64,000 bases of DNA from Strigamia acuminata (GCA_949358305.1 OX442314.1:41486581-41550580), one strand, 5' to 3'. Counted from the first letter of the stretch, positions 40,300 to 51,150 are shown. Numbers and translations are program-made. The notes: generated by a model from the sequence alone, not told the origin.

Positions 40300-41592
40300 T
40301 TACTGCAGCGACTTTCCCGGTGTCGGCGGCGTATCGTCGCCTTTCGGATCGTCCTCGGTCTTGTCGTCGAGCTCTTTCGCCAGCTTTCGGCGCGCTTTTC
40401 TTTCGCGTTTCTTCTCTGCAGCGGTGGCTTTGGGTTCGGGAACAGCTGGCGGTGGCGGCGTGTACGATTCCTCGTTCGGTGGCGCGGCGTAATCGACGAT
40501 CATCTTCTCGCCTGCGTTGTCGATCTGCATCGCTGCTGGTGCCTCGGCGCCGATCACATTGTTGTCGCAAACTGGGGTAGGATCCGCGAATCCCTGGAAC
40601 ACGATGTTAGTCGGGCGTTCTCCAACAGTCGGTGGCATGATGACAGCCGGCGTCGCCGCTGTATTGGCACCAAACATCGTTTGCGCCGTTTGCTGTAGTT
40701 GGCAAGCCGCTGGAAACGCGATTGCGGCCGTCGTGGCTTTGGTTGGGACTAGGTTCACAATACCTTGGATTGGTTGAGGACCGAACTGTCCCGTCCAAGC
40801 TGTTCTTAGCTCATCGGGAGTTTTTTCCGTTTGAGCCGGGATTTTCTTAACAAGCGCGCGTGGCGCGTTTGACGTGATTGTGGCCGATGGCGCAGTCAAT
40901 TGCTGATGAGCCGCTTTCTCGGCGTCTCGTTTCGCCATTCGGTCCTTATGGTCCGCGTTTTTCTGCGCTCTGTACCGAATTTTCGCTTCGGTGTTTACGC
41001 TTCGTTCACTCAACGTGGGATTTTCGATCGCCACGAGCCGTCGCATTTCCAGCAATTTCTCCGAAATGTTTGGACGGGCGGTCGGTGGTTGGTGAGGAGT
41101 TGGGGCGACGATACTTTGTACGGTCGCTTTTGTCTCCTCGGCAGCCTTCTTTTTAAGCACAAATGGCTTATGTGGCGGACGAAGAACCTGCTGCGACGTC
41201 GTCGCTGCGGTTTTCTTCGTCGAAATATTAGTAGAGGCAGTCGGCGGCGGTTGAGAGCGTACGCTCTTCGTTGCCGTTTTCTGTCTTTTCTTTGGGGGTT
41301 CTGTCGGTGCGGCATTCGCCACACGCGCTTGTTCCCTGTCTGCGATTTCCTTCTCGCGTTCTGCGCGCGATCGGACGCGCATCCAGTTAATATGTCGGTG
41401 GTGCAGCGGAATCGGCTGACCGGGCAGCGTCATGAACATGACAAACCATTCCTCGAGTGGTTGATCCGTCAGCACGATTTCGTCTCCGCCGCAGTTCATG
41501 CACGGGATTCGCGACAGATTCCACAGCGTGATGTAGCCGAAGCCGTTACAGATTGGGCACTGAACCCATTCGTTGTTTCGGTGATTTTCCAT
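40300..41592 (-). CDS. Third ORF of the gypsy element, CxxC zinc-finger-like protein
   Basis: A 430-residue open frame starts 222 bp after pol. The N-terminus has 'QCPICNGFGYITL' and 'IPCMNCGG' (Cys12, Cys15, Cys31, Cys34), a likely zinc site with a Gly-rich tail like the DnaJ Cys-rich motif. The middle is basic and Pro/Thr/Ala-rich ('PPKKRQKTATKSVRSQ', a possible nuclear signal). The C-terminus has a Lys/Arg helix 'EKKRERKARRKLAKELDDKT'. No signal peptide or membrane span is present, so it is not an envelope protein. The Cys-rich ORF at 12834-13990 has a comparable plan. The role is unknown; RNA or DNA binding is a guess. Confidence 0.75.
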   Translation of the reverse strand: MENHRNNEWVQCPICNGFGYITLWNLSRIPCMNCGGDEIVLTDQPLEEWFVMFMTLPGQPIPLHHRHINWMRVRSRAEREKEIADREQARVANAAPTEPPKKRQKTATKSVRSQPPPTASTNISTKKTAATTSQQVLRPPHKPFVLKKKAAEETKATVQSIVAPTPHQPPTARPNISEKLLEMRRLVAIENPTLSERSVNTEAKIRYRAQKNADHKDRMAKRDAEKAAHQQLTAPSATITSNAPRALVKKIPAQTEKTPDELRTAWTGQFGPQPIQGIVNLVPTKATTAAIAFPAACQLQQTAQTMFGANTAATPAVIMPPTVGERPTNIVFQGFADPTPVCDNNVIGAEAPAAMQIDNAGEKMIVDYAAPPNEESYTPPPPAVPEPKATAAEKKRERKARRKLAKELDDKTEDDPKGDDTPPTPGKSLQ

Positions 41593-41813
41593 CGTTTTTC
41601 CAATCTTTTCGTTTCGATTTTCCAGAGAAGTTCCACACGACTGGTCAGTGGCGATCGCAGCTAATAAGTGATTTGGACAAAGAATGGTGGTGGCTAAGTA
41701 TAGAACCGGAAGACGTTTCGCGAACGTTTAATTGGCGTATGGACCGCAGATGTTTTGTAAACAGTCTGTGATTGGTCCAAATGGGTCTCCCGATTTGAAG
41801 TGTCACCTAGCGG

Positions 41814-44800
41814 TCAATCCCGATATCGGATCGGTAAAACGTGATTTCTCGAAGGTCTATTTGAGTCCGAATTTGGTTTTGGTCGAGCCGTCGTGGGTTT
41901 TTGTGAATCCACTTGTGGCAACAGCAAGGGTTTTATTCTTTTTGGTTTCCCAAAAGGTTTTACTGGTGTTGGCAACTTAGTTGCGATACCAGATTCCGTT
42001 GGTTGCACTGGAGTTGGCAATATTGTTGCTGTTCCAGTGTCCACAGGTTGGTTTTCAAGAACTTCTTCATCTTCCTTATCTAAAATGGGCCATTCAGCCT
42101 TTTCTTCTGAGGGGATGAATCTCCTGAGTTTTACAATGTTGTGTGTACCCCTCGCTTGCAAAGTTATTGGTTTCGCAAGGGCATACGCATTGTTGTTAAA
42201 GACTTTAGTTATTACATAAGGTCCTTCAAAGCGATCCTCAAGGGACGCAGCATATCGATTAGCAGCATTGGACAATGGGTGGGTCTTTAGTAGAACCAAG
42301 TCTCCAATTTCGAACTTATCGTCGCTGCGGTGTTGATCGTAGTAAGTTTTCTGTTTTGCTTGGGCCAGACTCTTATTTTTAAGAGCTGCAGCAATCAGAG
42401 TACGGTGTCTAGCGACTAGCATTCTGACAGCGTCGTAGGGCCTATTTGGGTCGAATGGGGTGTCATAAGACACATCTCGATTATCCCAAAATGGTCGCAA
42501 TTCCCTGCCATACGTCAGCATTGCTGGTGTAAAACCGGTAGACACATTTGGGGCAGAATGCAAAGCAAAATTTATCTGGTCGATGCATCTGTCCCAGTGA
42601 TCGTGCTCAAATGTAAAAATTCGAAGCATAATCTTGATATTCCTGTTTACGCGCTCAGTCAGGTTAGTCTGGGGATGGTAAGGCGTTGCTTTAATTGGCA
42701 CAACCCCTGCATCGTCACAGAGAGTCTGAAACACGTCAGAAATGAATTGGGGGCCATTATCGCTCAACATGAAACGGGGGCACCCATGACAGCTGAAAAA
42801 TCGTTTTAAAATTGGTGCAATTGCAGTCATTTTGGCGGATCTCAGCGGTGTAGCTTCCATCCAGCCGGTGGCATAATCCACCACAACTAGAATGAAGCGA
42901 TTTCTGTTCGAGGTTCTAGGTAATGGACCTATTAGATCGATTCCTATCTTCTCAAAACGACCAATTTTTGGAGAAGTTGGGACCATCAATCCCTTTGGTT
43001 TTCTCTGAATCGGTTTGCAGCGTTGGCAGCGATTGCAGCTTGCTACATGAAGTTTTACTTCTTTTTGCATGCCAGGCCAGAAATAAACTCTTTTCAATCG
43101 CTCTAGAGTTACTTCAACTCCTCCGTGACCAGCCATCGGATGGTCGTGAATTAGTTGAAGTGCTGCGAGTTGCAGAGATGGTGGAATAAAGATTTTAAAT
43201 CCAATTCCCAAATCCTCTTCCTCCACAAAGAAATCAGTTTTAAAGGGTGCATAAATAATAAGCATTCCTTTTCTAGTGAGTGTGCAGTCGTACTGCCTTT
43301 CTTCCAAGAACTTAGGAAGTTCTGGTCGAGGTTGTCCATCATCCAATTCCAACCATTCGATTAGTTTTGAAAGATGTTTATCTGCACGCTGCTGTAATAT
43401 AATGTTCTCGAAAGACATCGGGTAATCGGTCTCATTTGTGAGATAAGCTAGAGCAACAGGCTCTATAATCTCTGTTAGAGTTGCTTTTCCTTCTAACGGA
43501 TTGCCATTATCAAGAGAGACTCTGGATAAGGCATCCGCGACTTGATTGTCGGTGCCTTTTCGGTACTTGATGGTGAAATTTTCATTCTGCAATTTCATTG
43601 CCCACCTAGCCAGTCTTCCAGCTGGGTTTTCCATTGTCATGAGAAATCTCAGAGCATGATGGTCAGTCTCAACTTGGTACTCAGAATATTCAATGTATGG
43701 TTTGAACTTATCAACAGCCCAAACCACAGCTAAACATTCCAAATCAGTGGTGCTGTAGTTGTTTTCCGCGCCTTGCAGAGTTCTGCTGGCGTACGCAACT
43801 GGTCTTAAAGCACCATGGTCATCCAGTTGCATGAGGACTGCACCGAGCCCGCCGCCACTAGCATCTGTATGGATGGTAAAGTTGCGAGCGAAATCAGGCA
43901 GAGGTAGCACAATTCCTTTTGCAAGCTGGTTTTTCAGATATTCGAAAGCAACATTGCACTCTTCAGACCATTCCCATTTTGTATCTTTCTTTAAAAGGGC
44001 AAAAAATGGTTTTTGAGTAATACTCAGTTTTGGAATTAGAGCAGCATAGAAACCCACCATCCCAATAAAACGCTGAAGCTGTTTTATACTGGAAGGGGTC
44101 GGATAATTTAAAATTGCTTCCACTTTGTCGTTGTTTGGGCTATAACCCCCATTTGACATCGTGAAACCAAGAAAGTTTAATTCTTCAGGGCAAATAAATG
44201 ACTTTGACGGACTCGCTGTCAATTTGTTTTTATCTAATTTTGACAATATGTCATCTAAATGCTGAAGGTGTTCTTCAAATGAGTCGCTAAAAATGATAAT
44301 ATCATCGAGGTAAGCGAGTGCCCACTTGTGTTGTGCAGTTCCAAGAACTTGATCCATCATTCTTTGAAATGCACTGGGTGCATTGCACAGTCCGAAGGGC
44401 ATACGAGTAAATTGGTATGTTCCATCAGAAGTAGAAAAAGCAGTTTTCTTCTTGTCACTTGATTTAAGTTTTATTTGGTAATAACCTTTAGTTAAATCCA
44501 AAGTAGAAAAGAACTTTTTTCCACCTAAACAGGCCAAAATCATAGAAATTGAGGGCATCTGGTAGACGTCCTCAATTGTGATCTTATTTAGCCAGCGAAA
44601 GTCAATACAGAGGCGGTACCCTCCGTCTTTCTTTGCAACAATCACGGGGGGATTTTTATAACTCCCCTCGCAAGGTTCGGCCCAACCATCTCTCAGCAAT
44701 TCAGCAACCAATTCGCGATAAATCTCAGCTTTCTTGGGATTCATTGGTCGGTCTTTGCATCGAAATGAAGGTGCATCTCCAGTCGGAATTGGATGTTCCA

Positions 44801-45524
44801 ACGTGGGGTGGCAGCCAGCTTTGTCACTAAACACATGTCTGTATTTTTCTACAAGAGTTAAGATTTGAGATCTCTGCCTTGGTGACAAATTGCTTTTTGC
44901 TAACAGTCTCTGGCTCAAATCAGCCGTGGAGACAGAAGGTGACTTTGATTCTGCAACCAAAGCATCCCATCGATCCATTATTGCATTTCCAAGTTCTTCA
45001 GGCGATGGTGGGTCGTCGAAGGGAAATGTGTCATGTGGAAAATCAAGAAAGAAATATTCTCGATCTGTTAGATTGAGAACAATCCTATTTTCGATAATCC
45101 AAGAGCAACCTAATAATATAAATTTGGAAGCTGATGGAAGAACAGTAAATGTCACAGGGATTTCACCACCCCGCCACTTGAGTGGCAATGTGATTGTTCC
45201 GATTGGACGTGTTGGTCTATCGCCAGTGTATACAACTCGATTTTCTAAAAATGGAGTCATAAAGTGCAAGAGGTTTAGCTTTTTAAGCATTCCTCCGCTG
45301 ATGTACCTATGGGTTGCCCCAGTATCCATCAGAGCGGTGACTTTTAAGCCGTTTAGTGTTGCTTTGAAGTAAGGCAGGGGAGTAATACTCTTTCCTGTCT
45401 TTAAAGCAACGTTAACATGATCGATTTCAGGTTCTGTGGAAAAAACCACGCGAGGATCTGGCTCTGTGGATGAAATGTCATCAAATAGCGCATCCTCCAT
45501 GTCTTCTTCCATTGGAATCAACAC
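41814..45524 (-). CDS. pol: Gypsy Pol polyprotein: protease, RT, RNase H, integrase
   Basis: A 1236-residue uninterrupted frame. Protease: 'ALMDTGATHRYI' (Asp67). RT: 'PPVIVAKKDGGYRLCIDFRW', then 'YLDD' at 405-408. RNase H: 'IHTDASGGGLGAVL' (Asp554) and 'DLECLAVVWAVDKFKPY'. Integrase: zinc site with His795, His800, Cys830 and Cys833; catalytic Asp863 in 'GIDLIGP', Asp922 in 'SDNGPQF' and a Glu about 35 residues on in 'PQTNLTERVN'; then a GPY-like 'RFEGPYVI'. The frame is -1 relative to gag and is open upstream of 45524 past the gag stop (45548), so Pol is probably made by a -1 frameshift near the C-run before that stop. The first ATG in frame is at residue 5. No chromodomain is evident. Confidence 0.95.
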   Translation of the reverse strand: MLIPMEEDMEDALFDDISSTEPDPRVVFSTEPEIDHVNVALKTGKSITPLPYFKATLNGLKVTALMDTGATHRYISGGMLKKLNLLHFMTPFLENRVVYTGDRPTRPIGTITLPLKWRGGEIPVTFTVLPSASKFILLGCSWIIENRIVLNLTDREYFFLDFPHDTFPFDDPPSPEELGNAIMDRWDALVAESKSPSVSTADLSQRLLAKSNLSPRQRSQILTLVEKYRHVFSDKAGCHPTLEHPIPTGDAPSFRCKDRPMNPKKAEIYRELVAELLRDGWAEPCEGSYKNPPVIVAKKDGGYRLCIDFRWLNKITIEDVYQMPSISMILACLGGKKFFSTLDLTKGYYQIKLKSSDKKKTAFSTSDGTYQFTRMPFGLCNAPSAFQRMMDQVLGTAQHKWALAYLDDIIIFSDSFEEHLQHLDDILSKLDKNKLTASPSKSFICPEELNFLGFTMSNGGYSPNNDKVEAILNYPTPSSIKQLQRFIGMVGFYAALIPKLSITQKPFFALLKKDTKWEWSEECNVAFEYLKNQLAKGIVLPLPDFARNFTIHTDASGGGLGAVLMQLDDHGALRPVAYASRTLQGAENNYSTTDLECLAVVWAVDKFKPYIEYSEYQVETDHHALRFLMTMENPAGRLARWAMKLQNENFTIKYRKGTDNQVADALSRVSLDNGNPLEGKATLTEIIEPVALAYLTNETDYPMSFENIILQQRADKHLSKLIEWLELDDGQPRPELPKFLEERQYDCTLTRKGMLIIYAPFKTDFFVEEEDLGIGFKIFIPPSLQLAALQLIHDHPMAGHGGVEVTLERLKRVYFWPGMQKEVKLHVASCNRCQRCKPIQRKPKGLMVPTSPKIGRFEKIGIDLIGPLPRTSNRNRFILVVVDYATGWMEATPLRSAKMTAIAPILKRFFSCHGCPRFMLSDNGPQFISDVFQTLCDDAGVVPIKATPYHPQTNLTERVNRNIKIMLRIFTFEHDHWDRCIDQINFALHSAPNVSTGFTPAMLTYGRELRPFWDNRDVSYDTPFDPNRPYDAVRMLVARHRTLIAAALKNKSLAQAKQKTYYDQHRSDDKFEIGDLVLLKTHPLSNAANRYAASLEDRFEGPYVITKVFNNNAYALAKPITLQARGTHNIVKLRRFIPSEEKAEWPILDKEDEEVLENQPVDTGTATILPTPVQPTESGIATKLPTPVKPFGKPKRIKPLLLPQVDSQKPTTARPKPNSDSNRPSRNHVLPIRYRD

Positions 45525-45547
45525 AATAGTGAGAGCGCAGTCGTCAG

Positions 45548-47242
45548 TTACTCGGGGGTTTCTGTCGACTGCGACTCCTCGTTTCCCGCCATGTCAGGCC
45601 AGCCACCAAATTCATTGGCTGCAAGCATAGCCTGCATCATGCTGTGTTGGGCAGCGGCGATTGTTTCCATTGCTGCTTTAGCGGCTTCCACTTTAAGGGG
45701 GCAATCCCTTTCAAAGTGTGCGCCACCGCAGCCCCAGCAACCGCCAACTCTTGGTTTGGTCGCATAATCTTTGAGCCTATTGCTCGGGACTAGCGCCTTC
45801 TCGTTGCCTTCTGCGGCCTTTGTTGCTGCTATCGCAGCATTTTTAGGCGCAGGGAACAGTGTTCTATTGTTTGGATTTCTCAATCCAAACGGAACAAATT
45901 TCGGTTTATCTCCACCCGCAGCATTTGGTATTGTTACCATTTGCTGGTTGGATTTTTGAATTGGCGTAACAGTTTCTGTTTTTGCCGCCTCAATGATTGC
46001 TGCATTTGTCACAGTTTCCTGATTTATGATCGCGGCCTCCGTAGCAATGCAGGCTCTCCTGAGCGACGCCCAAGTGTTCTCCAAATTAATGGCATTTGCG
46101 ACCATGTTTTTGGCCGCTGGGCGCAGAATTGCCAGCACTTTTTGAATTTGCTGGCTCTCGTGCACAGGAATAGTCAATTGAGCGTATAACTTCTCGAGTC
46201 TTATCACCACTTGGGTGGCAGACTCATGAGACAGTTGCTGTGTTTTAGCGATTTCTGCTAAAAGCAGCGCATCGCTCGGACGAAAATGGGTGATAAATTC
46301 ATGTTCGAATTCCTCCCAATTCGTTTTGGCATGAGAAGAGAACCATGTGGCCGCATCTCCTCGGAAAAACTTAAACAAATGCTCAGCAAGCACTTGGTTC
46401 AGATAGGGCAAAGCAAAGCGTAGAGAACGTTTTAAATCAATAAGGAAAGACTTAGCTTTCGTTTTGTCCCCTGCAAACGCTTCAATTCCAATGGATTTGA
46501 CTCGTTTACTTAGCTCTACTTCATCCATTGGCCTGGGAGCAGGCATAGCCTGGTCAGTTTTGTGAAGAAACTTTTCTCCCCAAGCCAGAAAAAGAGGATT
46601 TCCAGTCGTAGGCGTTGAGCCTGTGCTGGATCCAGAGTTTGGTGTTGTCACGGTGGGAGAAATCGTGTTTGAGATTGCAGATTGTGCTCTCAAATTCGAT
46701 TGTCCAGCCGCCACCACGCTGTCAACGATAGCTTTTTGACTAGCTATCATCTTCAACAAGCTTTCATTCGATAATTTCGCAGAGTCTAACTCCTGCAAAG
46801 CATGAGTTAACCGGTCGCTAATATCACCGAATTCCGTGCGCGTTTGCGTTAATTGACGCATAGTGCTATCCGATTTGTCTTGGAGTTCCACCAAGTGATC
46901 GGCTACTTTCAGAAGCGTGTCTTCCCACACTTCGTAGGTTGTCATATCATCGATAACTAGATTAAAGACGTTGCAAGTCGTTTCAAGCATCGCTTGATCC
47001 AACAATTTAACTTTAGGACTTGACATATTGTCGTTTGAAGAAGCAATCGAATTATTATCCGAGTCGTTCAAATCTGAATCCGTTGCGGGTGTGAAAGAAT
47101 TAGGTGCAGGAGAGTCCCACGTGGTCTTACCAGTTCTGGTCGCTGGCATTGACACAATGTGACCAAAAGCAGGACCGCAGCTTGCAAGGTGAACAAGTGG
47201 AATTAAGTCACGACCAATGAGGAGACAGGAGATTAGGCTCAA
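45548..47242 (-). CDS. gag: Gypsy Gag polyprotein
   Basis: A 564-residue frame; an internal Met at 'MPATRTGK' (residue 32) may be the true start. Residues about 100-170 are helical. The capsid domain follows ('KSFLIDLKRSLRFALPYLNQ', 'WFSSHAKTNWEEFEHEFITH'). A zinc knuckle 'CWGCGGAHFERDC' lies near residue 500, with CX2CX3HX4C spacing, one residue shorter than the usual knuckle. The gypsy remnant at 6.4 kb has the same short spacing. Gag would form the virus-like particle and bind the RNA. Confidence 0.92.
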   Translation of the reverse strand: MSLISCLLIGRDLIPLVHLASCGPAFGHIVSMPATRTGKTTWDSPAPNSFTPATDSDLNDSDNNSIASSNDNMSSPKVKLLDQAMLETTCNVFNLVIDDMTTYEVWEDTLLKVADHLVELQDKSDSTMRQLTQTRTEFGDISDRLTHALQELDSAKLSNESLLKMIASQKAIVDSVVAAGQSNLRAQSAISNTISPTVTTPNSGSSTGSTPTTGNPLFLAWGEKFLHKTDQAMPAPRPMDEVELSKRVKSIGIEAFAGDKTKAKSFLIDLKRSLRFALPYLNQVLAEHLFKFFRGDAATWFSSHAKTNWEEFEHEFITHFRPSDALLLAEIAKTQQLSHESATQVVIRLEKLYAQLTIPVHESQQIQKVLAILRPAAKNMVANAINLENTWASLRRACIATEAAIINQETVTNAAIIEAAKTETVTPIQKSNQQMVTIPNAAGGDKPKFVPFGLRNPNNRTLFPAPKNAAIAATKAAEGNEKALVPSNRLKDYATKPRVGGCWGCGGAHFERDCPLKVEAAKAAMETIAAAQHSMMQAMLAANEFGGWPDMAGNEESQSTETPE

Positions 47243-49349
47243 GTAGCCATTCTTGGGAGAGGGATTAGTGATGTCACTTCCCCCCCCTGGTTTCCCATTG
47301 GTAGAAAATTAAAATAATTTATAGAATCAATTTCCCAGAGTTCCAAGAAAATGTCGAAATTTGAAATTCCAATCATTCTCGAAAATTCCGAGATTTCCAC
47401 ATGTTTTTCTATTGTCTTTCCAGTCGCCATGTTTGATTTTTAAAATAAAAACAAAATTTCGACCGTTTTAATGTTCCAATTCCTACATTTCTGCAGAAAA
47501 AACAACACTTTTTGAAAAAACAATAGTGATTTTTCGGTTTGGAACTAGAAGTTCTGAACCAGATCAAAATGGTCTGATTCCACAAAAACATGACTTTTGT
47601 GCTTTTCTAAAAAAGCACGAAATCATGTCTGTAGAACTTCGAAATTTTCAAACCAGTTAATTTTATCATTGTTAGCAACAAATAACAAAATCAAACCGCG
47701 CTAGCGCGCAGACAAACCGATTCTTGATGCCTCGCAAGAAGAAACAGAGGAAGAAAGATAAGAAAATAAAAATAAAAAATTACAAAATACTGGGTGTTTT
47801 TTAATCTAAAAGACACCCAAAAAGTTCCAATTTTTAGCAGAAGGTTTTTGCAGATATTTACACTACGGGGATATTGTTGCAATCTCTTCTTCTGCCCCAA
47901 GAGACCAACAAACGCGCCCGCTCACCCCTTTCGGAGACTCATTCCAGTCTGCACGAGGCTGCCTTTCGACAGAAACGTGCCTACACTGAGATGTCTGTTC
48001 ATCCCAATGAAATGGTGTTTTTTGTGGAACAGTCAGTTGCACTTAAAGTAAGAAGGAAATGCATCTTCTGTCCCTAGTCGCCTTGGGTCCCACCCTTCAG
48101 CCGCCATTGTGAAGCCATATCGCCCTCCATTTGACGCTGTATACAACCCGGCATTTGAGGTGATTATTACCGCTGTCAGGTGTGGAGTCCCAAGAAAACC
48201 ATGAAAATCATAGATAGGGAAGTTTAGAGAAAAAGTAAAAAATGAAAAAGATGTAAAAACAACTAATTTCCAAATTACAGAGATTGCTCCAGACTGTGGT
48301 TTGAGCACAGTCCTTTAACAAACTGCAGTAGCCCAGAAATCAAGCAAGAGTGAATAAAATTCAGAAACAAAAGTTACAGGCTAGATTCCCAATCTTTTTT
48401 CAAAGTTGGTAGCTACCTGAACGCACAGATATCGTTCCTACGCCCTAACGAACTCTCTGTGCCATTTGAGCACTTCACCATCGGTATCCCCGTACCTCCG
48501 GCAGCTCTCCCTGCTGTCCGTGTCCCAATTTCAGCAACTCTTGGGTTAAATACGTTAACTTGCAGTTGCCTACCAACCAGTACACGGGACAGGGTAGGAT
48601 TATGACCGATGTGAACCCGGATGAGCGCCTTGAGCAGCCACAACGCAACCCATAAATTATGAGTCGCAACAAAAAACAAGGCAGTCTTCCCATGTGTGCG
48701 GACACTTCGCTGCCACTCGGGTCCAACTACACGCCAACTCACCGCACGTGACTGTTCCCGCGCCAGCGACCACTAAGCTAGCAACCTGCATCCAAGCGAC
48801 TAAACGTCCTACAAGAAATTTGATGTCACTCAAAGCTCAGTTCAACATCGCCTCCTCGCCCGGCCCATAATGGAACCAGTGATTGCAGCGTGGCACCTGG
48901 AATATGACCGCTTCTCCCCCGTGGGATTTGGTTTGCTGGTGGCCACCAGCGCGCCTCCTCCACGAATCGAGTTTGAATACGCTGCAGACTGTTCCATTAC
49001 TTTTACTTGGGCTGCGCACCAAGAAATAGAAATAATAAAGAAGGTTTGGAATTATATTCCCCTCCCAACCACTCAGTTTTTTAGGCTAAGCTAGAAAGGA
49101 ATAGAAGACCGTTGGAAAGTGTGGCTAGTGTAAGTCCCGGCTTGCCAGTACCCAGGCAAGCTGGACATGCAAAGCCACCAATTTTTGTCTGATCAGGGTC
49201 CAATGGTCAGCGATTAGCGGCCGTTTCGCCTGCTGACCCCCTATCACAATCATGACCAAGGAAATTTCCCCCTCTAGTTGAAAGAAAAAATTCATTTAAT
49301 ATTGTGCTTCACACAATCAGTAAATTAGAATAGTATTCGCAAGAGAATT
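47243..49349 (-). other. Leader of the gypsy element
   Basis: This 2.1-kb stretch lies between the primer-binding site and gag, long for a gypsy leader. Small frames at 48413-48742 and 47691-47900 show no recognisable domain. It may hold packaging signals or an acquired sequence. Confidence 0.6.
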
Positions 49350-49369
49350 CAAAATCCTGGACGGGCCCA
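49350..49369 (-). promoter_or_regulatory. Primer-binding site
   Basis: The minus strand reads TGGGCCCGTCCAGGATTTTG starting four bases from the LTR edge. Its complement, ending in CCA with a 'TTCAAAATCC'-like T-arm, looks like the 3' end of a tRNA. The exact tRNA was not identified. Confidence 0.8.
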
Positions 49370-49373
49370 CAAT

Positions 49374-49996
49374 TGTGAGTGTTCGGACGGACGCCACGTG
49401 GTCGGGGGAGAGCCACGGAGGCGCTGGACGCAACACACACGATAAAACAAACCACGAAATACACGGAGACACAATATAGTTTTAGTTATGGCTTTATTGG
49501 ATGTCTAGGGGTATGATTGTAGTGTCCCATAGTGTATTTCCCAAGGCGGCGGTTCCTTCGAACCGTCCCTAATCAGACCGCGTGGCACGGCGGCCATCGG
49601 CCGCCATGACACACGAGGTCGGTAATCGGTTTTGGGCCACGCCGCCGAAGTTACGGTTAACGTCCGGCGGACGTGGCGCAACTGGACGCTCAGGTCCCGG
49701 CGGGCGATATCATCGCCACGCCGATAGTTTGGGTTATCTCAATAGCCAGTTTCGGAGGCGGTCGCAACACGACCGTTCGCCTTGCTGGTTGATCAACAAC
49801 TCTCTTGTCCCTACGGGGACCAACCACTTCCGGAAGGGCGACTTCCGGGGCCCGATCCTGCTTGACCAAAGGCCCGCAGCTCCACCTGGTTGCGGGGGAC
49901 CGCAACAGGCTGCGCGAGATACGAGAGGCGCTGGAGCTGCGCCAAGTGCATTGCCGTTGCAGTGCAGCGACCCGTGCGCAGGGGCAGCTGGTCACA
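49374..49996 (-). repeat. 5' LTR (623 bp)
   Basis: Same TGTGA...TCACA edges as the 3' LTR. It contains two segments that the 3' LTR lacks: about 39 bp after 'GCGGTTCCTTCG' and about 81 bp after 'GGGCGATATCATC'. Otherwise the two LTRs are nearly identical. It would hold the promoter and polyadenylation signals. Confidence 0.95.
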
Positions 49997-50000
49997 AAAT

Positions 50001-50715
50001 CACTCATGAATCGTACGTATAATTTCTTCAGATGTGTAAGCACGAGTTGTTTTTATCGTGTTGTTAGTGTAACTTTGAATTTGAGTCGTTCCTACTCAAC
50101 TTTTATTCCATTTTTAGTGGTATTTTCCTTTAAAACTAACTGCCTAATTTTTGGGTCCATGAAATGCACGTCTCCCGTAAACTTTCATCATCTGTGTTTT
50201 ATTTATTTATTTTTATTTATTTTAGTGTTTCAGTCGCCCGTTTTTCGGCATAATTTCTTGGGTGCGATCGATGTACGTTTAATTTTATTTTATTTTACAG
50301 ATTTGTGAAGAAGAGAATTAAAAATTAATGACGCAGACAATTCAACCAATCCGCAACCGCACACAAGCTGAGCTCTCATTGGCTCTATCCCTTCTTTACC
50401 ACTCCACTTCCGTTAGCGCCATTTGTAAGTGGGGGACAGCTTCGTTCTGCTAGTCGTGAGTTTCTGCCATTTATCTTCAAACTCCTAGAGCATCGAATTC
50501 ATTTGTTTGTAATTTTATGTTCGTTAGGTTTATAGTGATAATATTTCAGTGTTAAAATGTTATTTTTCTATTCTAGATTGCTCGTGTCGCCATTTTCACG
50601 CGTACCACGTGAAGGATTGATACAATTCATTCCAAGCCGTTGAAACGACGGCGATGAAAATATCCCGCATCCATTCAACTAAGTTCATCGATCTTTATAT
50701 CGTTTTATTTTCCAA
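50001..50715. other. Non-coding flank of the gypsy element
   Basis: 50030-50150 is a diverged copy of 3672-3790. The rest has no recognised gene or repeat. Confidence 0.5.
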
Positions 50716-51150
50716 AGTTTGAATCGGGGGCAGAAAATCCAACTCTCTACCTCCTCGTGGTTGCCCCTGGACCACTGGACTCGTTCCAGTTGGTACTAAA
50801 TGAGAGCTTTGGTGTTCGAAATTTATGTGCTGGTTTATAATTCATACGAACCAGTGTGTACAGTGTGGTGCTGTTAGTCTGCATTCTATAAACTCGCATT
50901 TCTTCCTGAGAGTGGCATTTACATTTTTCAATGTATTGTTAGCCCACAATCCTTTCTTTCAAGAATGTGGCATTTACATTTTTTAATGTATTGTTAGCCC
51001 GCATTCCTTTTCTTTCATGAATGTGGAATTTACATTTTTCGTTGGCAATTTCATTGTATTGCAAGTTGACATTTTTCCATGGATGTAGCATTTACATGAC
51101 TGTGCTGCAAGATTGCGTTCTTACATTTGATTGCGTGTCTACATTTTTTA
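50716..51150. repeat. Second copy of the 1-560 dispersed repeat
   Basis: Order and sequence follow 25-560, with only two to three 55-bp units and a small change near 51080 ('GATGTAGCATTTACATGACT'). Its end at about 51150 abuts a gypsy pol fragment. Confidence 0.8.

Larger units (their letters stand above)
39311..49996 (-). mobile_element. Complete Ty3/gypsy LTR retrotransposon, 10.7 kb
   Basis: Two LTRs in direct orientation end the element and a 4-bp duplication AAAT flanks it (39307-39310 and 49997-50000). Reading on the minus strand: 5' LTR (49374-49996), primer-binding site, a 2.1-kb leader, gag (45548-47242), pol (41814-45524), a third ORF (40300-41592), polypurine tract and 3' LTR (39311-39813). 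All three ORFs are open. The order protease, RT, RNase H, integrase places it in Ty3/gypsy. No envelope-like ORF with signal peptide and membrane segment is seen. Confidence 0.95.

Noticed and set aside
40900-41664. 254-codon plus-strand frame over the gypsy third ORF
   Set aside because: It is antisense to the third ORF of the element, Arg/Phe-rich and without any domain; a mirror of GC-rich coding.
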